Assembly (NCBI GenBank): GCA_028554795.2
Contig: JAPYKE020000037.1
Coordinates: forward strand, 310,001-374,000
Length of the DNA stretch: 64,000 nucleotides
DNA from: Sinohyriopsis cumingii
Lineage: Eukaryota > Mollusca > Bivalvia > Unionida > Unionidae
Reading direction: 5' to 3'
Both the position numbers and the translations under genes were made by a program. Within the stretch, counting starts at the first letter, position 1, and the number at the start of each line of letters is the position of its first letter. The notes below the pieces were generated by a model that did no database searches, had not been told where the DNA came from, and saw only the letters and a program-made list of their open reading frames with translations. Shown here piece by piece: positions 29,084 through 40,700 of the stretch.

Positions 29084-29407
29084 ATGCTACGGCTGCAACA
29101 AACATGGCCATATTCTCAAAGACTACAGGAAATATCGTCTCATGATAAATGCAGTGACATCAGGCACTGGTAGAAGGTGTAAACCAGTAGAATGGTCGAG
29201 TCGAATACAGCAACAGCTACTATAAATGGAGAGAAGGCTACCGTGCTGTATGACACCGGTTGTAGTTATCCAGCCTTGGTGGATAGCAAATTTGTCAAAT
29301 CTGCTGATTATACATGTGAGGCAGTGAAAGTTCAATTTGGCAATATGACTAAAGATTCTCTCCTAGTTGTCTACATCGACCTTGATTCGCCGTACATGAA
29401 AGGATGA
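29084..29407 (+). pseudogene. Gypsy zinc knuckle and aspartic protease
   Basis: At 29084 a C-x2-C-x4-H knuckle (CYGCNKHGH) lacks its final Cys, which is replaced by Tyr. From 29192 the protease reads VLYDTGCSYPALV, with the active-site D-T-G near 29252. The frame closes at 29407. Confidence 0.65.
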
Positions 29408-29754
29408 ATTCAAGCAGCGTGCTTGTCAGGATTGTCGCACGACGTAATTTTAGGATCTAGGTATGTGTTGCCACAGCCCAATCCCATGACGTTTACACCT
29501 ATATACGTTGAGTCCATAGAGACGAGGTCTATGATGCGAAGGTCAGGGTCGAAGCCGCTAATCCCTCGACTTCACACATAGACAGTTTGCTACCTGGTGA
29601 ATTAAGGAGGCTTTAACAGGAAGATTCTACCCGTAACAATATACGCGGTTTTGCAAAGGAGGAGTCCGTGCGGAACATGCCAGACGGTGAGGTAGAGTTC
29701 GTGCTGAAATTGGTATCTTATATCGAAAGGCCCGGAAAGGATCCGAGGGGTATA

Positions 29755-30793
29755 AGCAAGTGACTGTACCTCGATCTAAGAGAGAAGAAGTGCTTAGGCT
29801 AGCACCAGAGAGTCTAATTGGTAGTCACATGGGCGTGGCAAAGATGAGAGATAGGTTAGTGAGGCAATTCTACTGACCAGGTGTGTATGGGGATGTAAGG
29901 AGGTTTTGTCTGTCGTGTACCACTAGAAACCACTCCTCTGATTGATGCACCTTTCTCGAGGGTTTCGATAGATTTGACAGGTTCGATAAAGCCTGCGTCA
30001 GAAAGTGGTAATCGTTGTTATTCACAAATGTTGATTATGCTACTCGATACCTGGGGGCCGTTGCGTTGAAAATAAATTGATTTAGTGACGGTGGCTGAGG
30101 CTTTATTAGAAGTTTGGTCCAGAGTTGGTGTTCCTGAAGAGATATTAACTGACCAAGGGACGCAGTTTGTTAGCCAGTTGATGAAAGAAGTGAATCGGTT
30201 ACTTTCCATTAGGCGCCTGACTACTACTCCATCACACGCAGTGCAATAGTCTAGTAGAGCGTTTCAATGGGACGTTGAAGCAAGCTCTGAAGAAGTTGTG
30301 CGAAGGTCGACCCAAGGACTGGGATCGATACCTTCCCCCGATATTTTTCGCGTACCGCGAAGTACCCCAAGCTAATCTAGGGTTTACATCTTTCGAACTA
30401 CTTTATGGGAGGACAGTGAGAAGACCCATGGTTGTATTGAAACAGTTTTGGACGGATGAAAAGGCATCCGAGGAAGTACCAACAACGTATTAGTACGTTG
30501 TTGATCTCCGTAACAAGGTGGAGAAAGTTTGCAACTTGGCCCAGAAGAATCTCTGTGACGCACGGGGACGTCAAGCCAAGTACTACGACAAGAGTGCGAA
30601 CGAACGGAAGTTTGAAGTGGATGACAAGGTGCTGTTGTTGTTACCGTTGGAGCACAACAAACTCCAAGTATCCTGGAGGGGGCCGTTCGTTGTAATGGAA
30701 AAGAAGGGTGGACGGAACTACCGTATCCAGGTAGGAGATAAAGAGAGGTTGTACCACGTTAACCTTCTTCGTGGTTACTACGGTTGTGACTGA
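29755..30793 (+). pseudogene. Gypsy integrase, broken
   Basis: Pieces in order: a zinc-binding region near 29770-29930 (SLIGSHMGVAKMRDRL, then a CLSC motif), the catalytic core with LTDQGTQFVSQ near 30140, a VERFNGTLKQALKK segment near 30255 with the third acidic residue, and a C-terminal module (30518-30793) with KVLLLLPLEH, WRGPFVV and LYHVNLLRGY. The last resembles a GPY/F domain. Several frame changes and stops. Confidence 0.7.
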
Positions 30794-30807
30794 AGAACCC
30801 TACGACA

Positions 30808-31706
30808 ATGGAGGAGTGGAGGATTTGCCCTTTGACGAGGAATGAAACCTACGTCAACGTTGTCCTTGACGTAACATTAACGTCAGAACAACGTGAAGAG
30901 GTGGAGGAGATATTCCACGACTACTCATGTGTCTTGACAGAAACACCAGGCATGACGAACTTGGAAGAGCTCAGTTTGAAGTTGCTGGATGAAACATGCC
31001 TGTGAAACTGAAACCCTATGCACTACCTCATGCGAAGTTGGAAACTACGTGATGAAATTATAACTTTGCTTGACTTGGGGGTCATTGAACCAGCCGAATC
31101 TGCATATAGTTCACCGGTTGTTTTGGTCCAGAAGAAGGATGGTGATTACCACGTTTGTGTCGACTATCGGAAATTAAACATGATCACAGAATTTCAGGTC
31201 GAAATGTTACCGGAACCCGAGTCCATATTTGCCGGAGTAACCAACGCCAAATATTTCTCTAAAATAGACTTTTCCCAGGGATATTGGCAAATTCCAGATC
31301 GTAGCGTAGACCGTCCAAAACTTGCCTTTGCAACGCCAGATGGGACATACCAATGGGTAGTCATGCCGTTCGGGTCCCGAATGCACCCATCATTTTCACC
31401 CGAATGATGAGGAAACTTCTAGAACCTTTAAGAGGGACCGGAGTTTCAAGTTTCATGGACGATTTGTTATTTGCGACACCTACTTGGGAAGAACACGTGG
31501 TCTTACTGAGAAAAATTCTGAAACGGCTTAAACAGACAGGGCTCACTGCCCGACCATCTAAATGTCACACAGGATGTCGGAGATTGACTTATCTAGGGCA
31601 CACACTCAGTGATGATACATTAACCCCAGACAGTGATAAAGTCGACCAACTTTGCAATGCCGCATGCTCAACTATGTTTGTATGCACCGTAGTTCAGAGA
31701 TTCTAG
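30808..31706 (+). pseudogene. Gypsy reverse transcriptase, broken
   Basis: A linker (SEQREEVEEIF, LTETPGM) leads into RT motifs VCVDYRKLN, KIDFSQGYWQIP, VMPFG and the catalytic box FMDD (SFMDDLLFATP). A frame change near 31380-31400 separates the fingers from the FMDD part, and a stop near 31003 separates the linker from RT. The frame is lost after 31706. Confidence 0.75.
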
Positions 31707-33923
31707 GCCATCTACAATGTGAAGAAAGAAATGATTATCTTGGGAAGAATTTAGGAGCTACTGCATACGATTGGCCAGAGTAAATTAAGGCGTACAATTT
31801 GGAAGTAATGTGAATTTAAAGTTACGACCTTAGTCGAAATTCTTTAGTTCAAAATCCTGAGAGAGGAGAAGCTTTGCTCCGAGGTAGCCTAAAAAGAATA
31901 GTGCTTTCCTCGTTTAACAAAAAAAGGGGACCAGGTGGCTGTCTTGTGAGAAAAGACAGGGTTTAGTGCTAGGACGCACAATTGCTGAAGAGAACAACAT
32001 TAAGGTACGCAATTTTAATTTTTCCACTTAATTTTCTATTTTTGATTGGTTTGTGCAAATGCGTTTAATATGACTATGATCCATATTATGTATCGTTTAT
32101 TCAATTACATTTCACGTCGAAATCTGTTGATGTTAGAGTTGTTATGCAATTTATGTCTTTAATTTTACAGTTACCAGCTCACTGATAGAATTGATGGATT
32201 GAATGCGATCCAAATTTTCATATGTGCAGGATTTCATAGGGTTATATGAAATAATTTCCATTGTTAGGATGGTACTGATTATCAAGCGTTAACAATAATC
32301 GCAAAGTTATATCTGATTTTGTAATGTTTAAATAATTTTGTAAGTTAGGGATTGCTGTGAGCTAGAATTCTGTGAATTTTATGCAATAGTAATCAAGCAT
32401 GTGGTGGCGTAGGTAAAGAGATACGGTAATGTTAGATGCACCACTCACGTGTTAATGTATGGTCGGTCGCTGTGAAGCAAGGGTGATGATGTATCAGATT
32501 AAGTCAGAATTTATGAAATGTGGATAGTTAGTATGCTTCTGAGTAAAGTAACTGAGGATATTGTATGTACGTATAGAAAGTGATAGGTATAGAGATTTTG
32601 GGGTAATTTTGTCCTTTAAGGAACAGCTTTCTGGGGAGAGACGGGACAGTCCGATGACGGAAGACCAAAAAAAGAAGTGACGAGTTCAGAATAAAGAACA
32701 AGGAAGTCCAGGAAGGGATGAAGAGTTCGGAATAGGAAGACTCTAGGAAATAGGAAGGCTCGAGGAAATAGGAAGACGTTGATACACAGTCAAGGAAGGA
32801 AGGTGATGCAGTCATGGATATTGCGCTCTTTTCACCACTCGTTATTATGATGAAATAAATCCAAATTAGACACTGCTATTAAATTATGTTGACATAACTT
32901 AAGTTGAATTGGAATTCCTGCTGTTAACTGCTATTGAATAAAAAAAATATTTTTGTTGTCCAAGGGGGCTCGTATTGCATTATTTCTTCCCAATAATCTT
33001 GCTCAGTTCTCTGTTGATATTCTATCTTTCCATTCCTACTAGGCTATAAAATTAAAGGAGGTCATTCCCTAGATAATGCCAGCCAAATCCAATTAACCAC
33101 CCCTCTTACTATGAGGGCGATGTTACAATCACATACCCACTCCCACTTCCCTTACAGTAGAATATAAACAGTAAAATATGATTAGCTAATTCTTACTAAA
33201 TGAAGAACAGCCCCCAGTGCTCAAAGAAAATTATTTTAGACATAGGCCCAGGGTCGATGTTTTTAAAAAAAGCTCCTGATTGAAATTCCACAAGCACGGA
33301 CTCCATCTTTCCACATGCCCAAAATTTGACCATTTTAAATATTTCACTCTGCATTGCAGTATTTACAATTCGAATATAAAGTGTTCAAAGGGGTTTACAG
33401 GTAATGCAGGTGTCATTAGTGTTCATCTCTACTTTCATCAGGTGCAGGATGGTCCTGATGTTCTCTGCTGCATTCTCTGAGAATCCTGGTCAGAAACGAG
33501 TTGATGTATGTTGATGTGTTGGTTGCAGTATGTGCAAAGAATTAATAGCACTACCCACCTTTTTAAAAAAAAGTTTTTGCTGGAGTGATTCATAAAGAAA
33601 AACTCCGTCAACCAGGAGTTCTGAAATTTAATTTTGCTAGGTTTTGCTGATACCTAGTTGCTTCCTAAATCCTCTTAAAAAAATGAATCACACTAAAACA
33701 CTATTCCAACAACTGAAATTATCATGCTTTGCATTCTATAAATGCAGTATAATCCGACTTCAAAGAAATGGTGCCACTGTTCACAAACTTGTCAAAATTA
33801 CAACACATATAAGCTAAAACATTCTCATTCAAGGCACTGATATTTAATAATTTTCCTTCTCGTACATGTATATATTATCTTTTTGATTTAACTGTATTGG
33901 GTTGTTCCACTTCCTTTCCTTAC
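31707..33923. other. Intergenic, nothing recognised
   Basis: A purine-rich stretch lies at 32640-32800 (gaagga-type, with 'aggaaataggaag' repeated). No gene is supported. Confidence 0.45.
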
Positions 33924-34165
33924 CGGGACCCCGAGTGGTCTAAAGCACTAATCATTACAGATTACTGCCATTTCGCCTTTGTCTACATGGGTCTCAGTCT
34001 CTGGTTCGGCTAATGTAGGTACGTGAGAAAGCTTGCCAGTATTTTCTCGTGGGTCAGTGCTTATTTCTGGGGTTTTCCCTGGTTCCTCCTCCATCATTTA
34101 TACTGGCCGTCGTGTACAGCCTATCTTGTGCTGAAAAATGGCATTAAACCCTATAATAACAACAA
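33924..34165 (+). repeat. tRNA-Leu-derived SINE copy 5
   Basis: Diverged copy. The head 'ccccgagtggtctaaagc' has a deletion in the A box, followed by 'gagaaagcttgccagta' and 'gctgaaaaatggcattaaac', with an interrupted (AAC)n tail. Confidence 0.85.
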
Positions 34166-34972
34166 AATCCTTTCCATACCTATGCAAAATAGCATAATGG
34201 ACTTACCCACTGCAGTCTTCAAACACATCTCACTAGCTATTGTCTGCCATTTAAGTAATATGTAAAATGATTTATACCTGACCCCTTTACTTTTAATCGC
34301 CACTATTTAAACTCCCAATAGTAGTTTTACATCAGCTTCAATCGTGCCTGTTTACCGTTTATAAATGCTACCTGTAACGGGTATATACTGAAAGTCGTGG
34401 GTGGGGGGTGTCTTTGTTTTTAAAGATTACTGAAAATTTTGTTTTATTTGTCATTGACTTCCTCATATTGATAAGTTTTCCAAATTCTTAGCCCCCAACT
34501 TCTTTCTAAATAGAAACCTGTGTACTGGTTACTGTTCACTGTTACTTCCTCCATTCAGCCATGTACTCCTAACATTGTCCCACACTAACATCGCTTTGGT
34601 CATAGTACTATAAAAAGTGATACTCTCGGCTGGGGAAAAAAAGCTGGATCAATAAAACTTGACTTAAGTGGGATAAGGAGTGATTTCTATCTTCTAATTT
34701 ACCCCTTTTAAAAATATGAAAATAAGCGATTATTCCTTTATGTATATTTGAAATATTTCTCCAAAAATAAAAGTCAAAGTGGCCTTTGTTGATAGGTGAC
34801 CTCTGAAGGCAGGTTCAGCTCTCAAACTTGTCTCCTGATAAATACTTGTACTGTGCACCGAATAGCATTAGCATTATTATATTACTAGTATGGTAGTAGT
34901 AGTACCATTATTACTAATTTGCGAGTATCATTATTAGCATTAGTAGTAACTATCAAGATACATGTATTTAGG
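34166..34972. other. Intergenic, nothing recognised
   Basis: No supported feature. Confidence 0.4.
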
Positions 34973-35196
34973 GGGCCCCGAGTGGCTGGGTGTCTAAAGT
35001 GCTCACCGTTATGGATCACTGGCGTCTCACTTCTATCTGTGTGAGTTCGAGTCTCGGGCTCGGCCACTGTGGGTACGTGAGAAAACTTGCCAGTAGCTTC
35101 TCGTGGGTTGATGGTTCTTCCTAGGGTTTACACTGGCTACCATGTATAGCCTCTCATGCTGAAAAATGGCATTAAACCCTACAACAACAACAACAA
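34973..35196 (+). repeat. tRNA-Leu-derived SINE copy 6
   Basis: Head 'ggccccgagtggctgggtgt', B box 'gagttcgagtctcgg', core 'ttgccagtagcttctcgtgg', then an internal deletion, ending in (AAC)n. It lies about 100 bases left of the Polinton insertion. Confidence 0.88.
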
Positions 35197-35303
35197 TATG
35201 TATTTAATGTAGTAATTAAGCAAAAAACAAAAATAATAAAATAACAAAGTTTCATACAAGATTTCTGTATCCTCATTCGAATTTCTCAGCACTGATCCTC
35301 CTA

Positions 35304-35455
35304 AGCAGCAGAGGGGGCGAACAGACCAAAAGCTTTTTGCACAATAAGCCCTCCCCACGGAAACTATTCGATAGAGGGCTTATTTCGACGAAATAAACCC
35401 TTCTATTCAGAAAACGAGACAAAAAAAAATGTCCCCGATCCCTCGAAGAGTTTTC
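35304..35455 (+). repeat. Polinton left terminal inverted repeat
   Basis: 152 bp that match 51523-51674 in reverse complement without a difference that I found, including an A9 run. Identity stops exactly after 'cgaagagttttc'. The inner end holds CTCGAAGAG, related to the short palindromes found elsewhere in the element. Confidence 0.96.
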
Positions 35456-35602
35456 AGGGACAACCCGTGTTGAGTTTGCACTGCCCAACTTGGGTTACTT
35501 CAATAAATCTGAAACAGTTTCCACGGTGAGGTATCATTGAAAAATCAGGTGTAGTTTGCGCCCCCCTGCTGCTCTACGAAATGAGTTTCCAAGAAAACAT
35601 TT
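35456..35602. other. Polinton left subterminal noncoding region
   Basis: Between the left TIR and the ATPase stop. At about 35558-35574 'gcgcccccctgctgct' resembles the inverted TIR tip (cgccccctctgctgct), giving an extra tip-like motif close to the left end. Confidence 0.6.
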
Positions 35603-36274
35603 TTATGTCGCAAATAGTGTATCAAGGCCGACGCGGTATCGTGTCCGCGGGTCGTGTAAATTTATTGTCACAAATCCGTGCTGGTTTCTTTGAGCGCGAC
35701 TAAAGAAATTCTTAAACTTATTAATATCCATATCGCCGCTACACCATGTCTGATGAATATTTCTCAGCGTGTGAACATCAACTCCATTAAACACAGCAAG
35801 AAGATTACAGTTATCCCTGATTACTTTTGGAATTTGTGTATAACGCTGAGTAACATAAATGACATCGGTGTTTTTATGACGACCTCGTGAAAATATTCTT
35901 GCAGGATTTTTTTGCTTGTCCAGCATCACATCATCATACACTACTAGGTTATTTATTTCCCCGTCGAGGTCTTCCACGGACGGAGCTTCTTCAATATCAG
36001 TTATAAATTCAACAACATCCTCGCCGTCTTCACTCAGCGCTTTTGCACTCTCATTAAAATCTTTTATAACATCATAACAACGTTGATCATCCACAGACGG
36101 AGCTATCAAGTATAGTTTGTCCCATTTCATCCACTTCATTATCATGTTCAGCAACAGCTGTGTTTTACCTGATCCTGACGGTCCTATGATGATCATTCTG
36201 ATAGAATTTGGTAGCACGGAATTATGCTTGACTGGTTCTTTCCTTCGCGTCGCAGAAAAATCAGTGATCTCCAT
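35603..36274 (-). CDS. Polinton genome-packaging ATPase (A32/FtsK-HerA type)
   Basis: 223 residues. This family drives DNA into the capsid. The Walker A GPSGSGKT is at residues 31-38. A Walker B-like hydrophobic strand ending in DD (NNLVVYDDVM) lies near residue 110, and further on is a 'VIYVTQRY' strand typical of the sensor region. I chose the Met at 36274 rather than the longer frame (start 36409): it sits just after an AT-rich TTATATACAA stretch and 22 bases from the divergent gene at 36297, giving a shared bidirectional promoter. The upstream extension would run through the opposite gene. No defect seen. Confidence 0.9.
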   Translation of the reverse strand: MEITDFSATRRKEPVKHNSVLPNSIRMIIIGPSGSGKTQLLLNMIMKWMKWDKLYLIAPSVDDQRCYDVIKDFNESAKALSEDGEDVVEFITDIEEAPSVEDLDGEINNLVVYDDVMLDKQKNPARIFSRGRHKNTDVIYVTQRYTQIPKVIRDNCNLLAVFNGVDVHTLRNIHQTWCSGDMDINKFKNFFSRAQRNQHGFVTINLHDPRTRYRVGLDTLFAT

Positions 36275-36296
36275 TTGTATATAAGGAATAATAATT
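36275..36296. promoter_or_regulatory. Divergent AT-rich promoter region
   Basis: Only 22 bases separate the ATPase start (minus) from the DUF5679-like gene (plus). The spacer has TATATAAGGAATAATAATT, a TATA-like sequence that could serve both directions. Inference from position and composition. Confidence 0.5.
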
Positions 36297-36563
36297 ATGG
36301 ATCTATATTGTGTGAAGTGTAAGGCACAAACCCCTACGAATGATCTAACAACGGTTACAACAAAAAATAACAGACAAGCACTTTCTGGTAAGTGTGCGCG
36401 ATGTGGCACAAAAAAATTTAGATTTCAAAAAAAAAGCCTGACAAAGTCAGCGGAGGTGACATTGCAGCCGCCCTCGGACGACTTCCAGGTACCCCTTGGG
36501 CTAAATATCCCGGAGAAAAACATCTCCCAGGATACAATTACTGCGGTCCAGGGACACGACTAG
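36297..36563 (+). CDS. DUF5679-like zinc-ribbon protein
   Basis: 88 residues as read in the zero frame. The N-terminus has C-x2-C (YCVKC) near residues 5-8, a threonine-rich middle, and C-x2-C (CARCGTKKF) near residues 37-42: a small zinc ribbon that I match to the DUF5679 family found in many adenovirus-like and Polinton-like genomes. Function unknown. After FRFQKK the sequence stops looking like a conserved protein. At that point, at an A9 run (36427-36435), the -1 frame opens into a phospholipase A2 domain. The last 45 or so residues of the zero-frame product are therefore probably not the real C-terminus. Confidence 0.75.
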   Translation: MDLYCVKCKAQTPTNDLTTVTTKNNRQALSGKCARCGTKKFRFQKKSLTKSAEVTLQPPSDDFQVPLGLNIPEKNISQDTITAVQGHD

Positions 36564-36805
36564 ATATCAGACTTGATGAACAGTCTAAACCAAAACCGGG
36601 AGAGTATCCGATAAACGCTATCGACGCAGCGTGTCACATGCATGATGTTGCTTATCGAAGTAAAGATCTGCAAGACAGGCATATCGCGGATGTGAAATTA
36701 ATTCATGCACTAAGCGCCATAAAAAATAAATCATTTAAGGAGTCACTCGCTAATTGGTTAATAAGATCAGCGATGAAATCTAAATTAGTAATCGGGGCTG
36801 GATAA
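36434..36805 (+). CDS. Phospholipase A2 domain reading frame (parvovirus-VP1-like)
   Basis: About 124 codons open from the A9 run to a stop at 36803-36805, in the -1 frame relative to the upstream zinc-ribbon frame. The domain has the calcium-loop YNYCGPG and the catalytic helix motif HMHDVAY (H-D pair), both complete. In parvoviruses this domain sits in VP1 and helps virions leave the endosome, so a role in virion entry is plausible. The frame has no good start codon of its own before the domain, and a TAG at 36419-36421 closes it upstream. It is thus expressed by slippage on A9, or was fused and broken by a one-base change, or the A-run is mis-sequenced. It ends 9 bases before the integrase start. 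Confidence 0.85.
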   Translation, partial: KPDKVSGGDIAAALGRLPGTPWAKYPGEKHLPGYNYCGPGTRLDIRLDEQSKPKPGEYPINAIDAACHMHDVAYRSKDLQDRHIADVKLIHALSAIKNKSFKESLANWLIRSAMKSKLVIGAG

Positions 36806-36814
36806 TTAATAACA

Positions 36815-37786
36815 ATGGAAGCGATTTATTATTCCCCGGCCGGATACTGGAGAGGTAACTCAGCAATTAATAAACTCGCCAACGCGGCATCAGTACCACG
36901 CGAGGTTGCCAAAAATTGGCTATCAAAACAAGCAATATGGCAAATCTACCTACCACCACCTCGACAAATCAACTTTGCACATTTTGATGTTAGTACCCCC
37001 AATGAAGTTCATCAGGCTGACATACTATTCCTGCCTCATGATACTGTCCGTAGAAAAACATACAAATACGCGCTAACAGTAGTTGATGTTGCCAGTAGAT
37101 ACAAAGAAGCAGAACCGTTAGCGACTAAAACAGCGTCCGAAGTCGCCTCTGCGTTTTCGCGAATTTATCAGCGAGGACCTCTAAACTGGCCACGATTATT
37201 ACAAGTTGATCCTGGTAAAGAATTTCAGGGCGCGGTGTCATCACTGACAAAGCAGCATAACGTTACCATACGACGAGGGCATACTGAAATTCATCGGGAT
37301 CAGGCAATTGTTGAGCGATTTAATAGAACACTCGCTGAGAGATTATTCGGATACCAGTACGCGAGGGAATTCATTTACGATACGAGATCTCGTGAATGGG
37401 TTGCAAGACTGCCAAACGTGATCCACGCACTGAATAATGAAATTACCAGAACAACAAACATGAGACCTGTAAATGCAATCACAAAAAAATATATACCCCG
37501 CGTCAGTGAACGTGTTTCAACGCAGCCAACGACGCTAGCGTCCCCGTTGCTGGGTAATGTCACCGTTAGGTATTTATACGAACCCGGCGAACTCGAAGGA
37601 GGAAAAAAAAGAGCAACCGATCCCACATGGAGTGTTACCACGCACAAGATATCTAGCATAACCAGATCAACTGGGAGAAACGCAATCTACAGATTAGATT
37701 CAACTGCTCCTCAGCGTGGGTTCACACGCGAGCAACTTCAGGTGATCCCCGCGGATACACAATTACCACCTCGATCACTTAAATAA
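36815..37786 (+). CDS. Polinton retroviral-type integrase
   Basis: 323 residues. This family inserts the element into host DNA. The core holds the DDE triad: D69 (HQADILF), D132 (LLQVDPGKEF) and E167 (IVERFNRTL), with 34 residues between the second and third. A helix-rich N-terminus (about 1-50) precedes the core. The C-terminal region (about 230-323) ends with GFTREQLQVIP, resembling the C-terminal module of Polinton integrases. The start ATG follows 'gataattaataac'. The stop overlaps the convergent polymerase-helicase gene by 8 bases. Intact. Confidence 0.95.
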   Translation: MEAIYYSPAGYWRGNSAINKLANAASVPREVAKNWLSKQAIWQIYLPPPRQINFAHFDVSTPNEVHQADILFLPHDTVRRKTYKYALTVVDVASRYKEAEPLATKTASEVASAFSRIYQRGPLNWPRLLQVDPGKEFQGAVSSLTKQHNVTIRRGHTEIHRDQAIVERFNRTLAERLFGYQYAREFIYDTRSREWVARLPNVIHALNNEITRTTNMRPVNAITKKYIPRVSERVSTQPTTLASPLLGNVTVRYLYEPGELEGGKKRATDPTWSVTTHKISSITRSTGRNAIYRLDSTAPQRGFTREQLQVIPADTQLPPRSLK

Positions 37787-40700
37787 CTGCAGCAGCACCT
37801 CTGCGTCGATTACACTCAAGACAGGTCAACATCACATTTTCACGCGTATGACCGCGATTACTATCTATTCTATCTACGGTAAATTGCCTTGGATTATTTT
37901 TCGAATACTGCCACAGCAATAAACAATTACAACTCGCGCAGTGATTATTCTGCTGTTGTTGTAATTGTATAATAAATGTTTCGTCGAGATCAAACTCGTT
38001 GCCATTTTTTTTGTCGCTCTGTTTGTAACCGGCTAATTTCTTTCTTATTGTATCATCAGCGATTGATCTGTTGATGCTGTCGTTGATAACATCATCTAAT
38101 ACAATTCTTCGTAACTGACCTATCCTTCTTACTCTTGACACGGCTAAATAAACTAAATTTGACCACTCGATGCGATCATCAACAATCCAAACTGTTGTAT
38201 CTGAAATAGTTAGTCCCTGCGAACTGTGGATGGTCATAGCGTATCCTAGCGTCCACGGGGATTTGCTCATTTTCAGTGCCTGTTCAACAGCATCAATATC
38301 AACTGTGACAATATCATTTAATACTAAATTCTGTTTTTCCGATCTCCCAGGTATATCAACGTCGGTATTCTGCAATCGCGTATCAGCTGGTCTATAACAC
38401 AACGGCACTACCAGCATTGGAAATTTCTTCTGATGTAACTGAAATAACCGCTGCTGAAGTGTGTCCCTGACTATCTTTCTACTTGCCACAATTAAATCAC
38501 CTGGTTTCCACGTTTCCCAAAAGTCGCTCAGCTCCGTCTCTGGAATTATTTCACGCATTATCTCACACTGGACTTTATTGGTTTGTAGCCTGATCAACGC
38601 CTTAAACTCTTTCAGCGTTTCATCGAGTGCTCTAACATCGTTAGTTATTTCCTCATAATAATCTACAAAAGTTTTCAGCCACGTGTGTGGAGATTCACCT
38701 GTAAATGGCGGTGGTTGACCATGATCGCCGCACATAACAACTGCGGTATTTTTCTTTAGCAACCAATCCAGAAACTGTTTTAATGTATCCAACGGCACAG
38801 TGTCTATCTCATCCCAGATGATTATTCCAGGGATATATTTCGTTCCCATTCGCGTAGGAGTCCATGTGCCGCCGCTGTATTTGAAAAAACTGTGATACGT
38901 ACACGCGATAACATCCCGTTGTCGCATCTCCCTGGCAAGTCTATGTGTGGGTGTTAGCACAATCATGTCAGAGTTTCTAAATAATTCTATCGCGCGAGTT
39001 GTCTTACCGGAACCACCAGCCCCGTTGAGATAAACTGTTCTATGTCTCACAACAGGATCGTGCACCGGCGGCAGCGAAGTTGTCGTAGAAATTGAAAATT
39101 TCCCAGATATTTCTGCGCCGCGATATTCATCCTCGATTTCAACATCAGCTGATTCACAATATCCATGCAACATTTCATTTTTTATTCTCCATGAACCCCA
39201 CGATGGATCATTCGGTATAACCTTATTCAACGCCGCTAAGTGTTTTTTATCGATATAGAATGAATCCGTTGCAACTCTCACTGCGTCAACGGGAAACCTA
39301 TTAATCATCGACAATAGGTTTATTGATACATAAGCTAGCATCGAAGATCTCAAATGTGTGTACTGAGATGATTCTCCGTCGATATAACTAAAAACAGTTC
39401 CTAATTTTTCCCCGTTTGACAGAAACACATCTTCGCGGGTACAAAACGTATTATTCGTGGCGGCATCAGCGACAATAAGATCCAATTCGGCCTCGTCCAT
39501 GATTAATCGACTATGATGTAGTTTATGATCATACGCTCCACCTTGAGTAAATTTTCCTATTATTCTTCGTCCTAGATCTTTTGCTGTGCTTTCATCAGTT
39601 TGGGAAATTTTATTTCCAGGAGCTCTTTCGATGATAGTGTCGATAAACGATTCTGGATATTCTCGGAAATTTTCAATTTCTACGGTGACTTGCGGAGTTG
39701 GCAACCAAACTTCGGTTTGACGACAGTAGCATATAATCGCGGTACTGACCGTCAGCGACAGCAGTATTCGACTGTCAAGCATGTATCGCAATAACACTAT
39801 TGGGGCCCATCGCTTCTCAACGAAATGTTTACCAAACCAAGCATAACACACAGGATGTAAACCCGTAGCGAGTTTAAACGACGACACACAAGCAAACCCG
39901 GTCAGGTCAAAATCAGGTAATGGTCCGTTCACGGATACTCTTGTCATCGAGCTTGTAGGATGACCAAACCGCGCAAAATACTCACTGCATTCTCCACGCC
40001 CAAGAAAACTTCCTGGATAACACGCCGTCATATCCACGGATATCATATCGCGGTGATCATACTGGGTATTCCACAAACCACCGTGCCCGTATTCGATACA
40101 GCTCTGTTGAATATCCTCGAGAAAACTTTTCGGGGTTGGTCTCCATGAATTTCGTTCTCGGGCTATATGCGTGACAACACCCGGGACAGTAAAACACTGC
40201 GTCAGTAACGTATCAGTGTTCGTCGCATGATATTTTTCTGCGAGTTTTTTCATTTCGTGATGTAATGCCGCCGTTCTGTATACCTCCCCGTTGGGTTTCA
40301 CAAACTGATCAAACTCTCCCTCGAGGTCACTTCGGAATAACCACACCGACACTGGATCGGTTTTACTTATCTGATAAATAAAATCAAACATGGAAACTCT
40401 TCGAGTTTCAATGCTGGCATTTCCGCTCGTGGAACCACTAGCATTTTCCAATTCCGGATAATACTTTACAACACGATCTCGAGGAAATATCCTAACCGAG
40501 TCAGTCCAGGCGTGACTGTTATGATCGATAATAGTTATTGGTGCTCCACGGGAATCATATTTACTCTTGTACAATACCTCACCGGTCAACGATGAAACCG
40601 TTATAGGAAATTTTAGTAATCGTTCGAGCTCGGCAACATCATTTATTGACGCTCCTTCATCCACTACTTTTGCCGCCCACGCTGCTATTTTAGTCTGTCT

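Larger units (their letters stand above)
28980..31706 (+). mobile_element. Gmr1-type Ty3/gypsy retrotransposon remnant
   Basis: Plus-strand order is zinc knuckle, protease, integrase, GPY/F-like module, reverse transcriptase. Integrase before RT is the order of Gmr1-like Ty3/gypsy elements, not of ordinary Ty3/gypsy ones (protease-RT-RNase H-integrase). No LTR separates the integrase from the RT, so this is not simply two adjacent elements. I could not locate LTRs or a downstream RNase H. Many stops and shifts show it is inactive. Confidence 0.7.

Noticed and set aside
32528-32815. Ser/Phe-rich minus frame
   Set aside because: Caused by a purine-rich plus strand, with low-complexity repeats.
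36297-36563. Taking the 88-residue zinc-ribbon frame as the full natural product
   Set aside because: Conserved character ends at the A9 run and the -1 frame carries a complete PLA2 domain, so the annotated C-terminus is doubtful.
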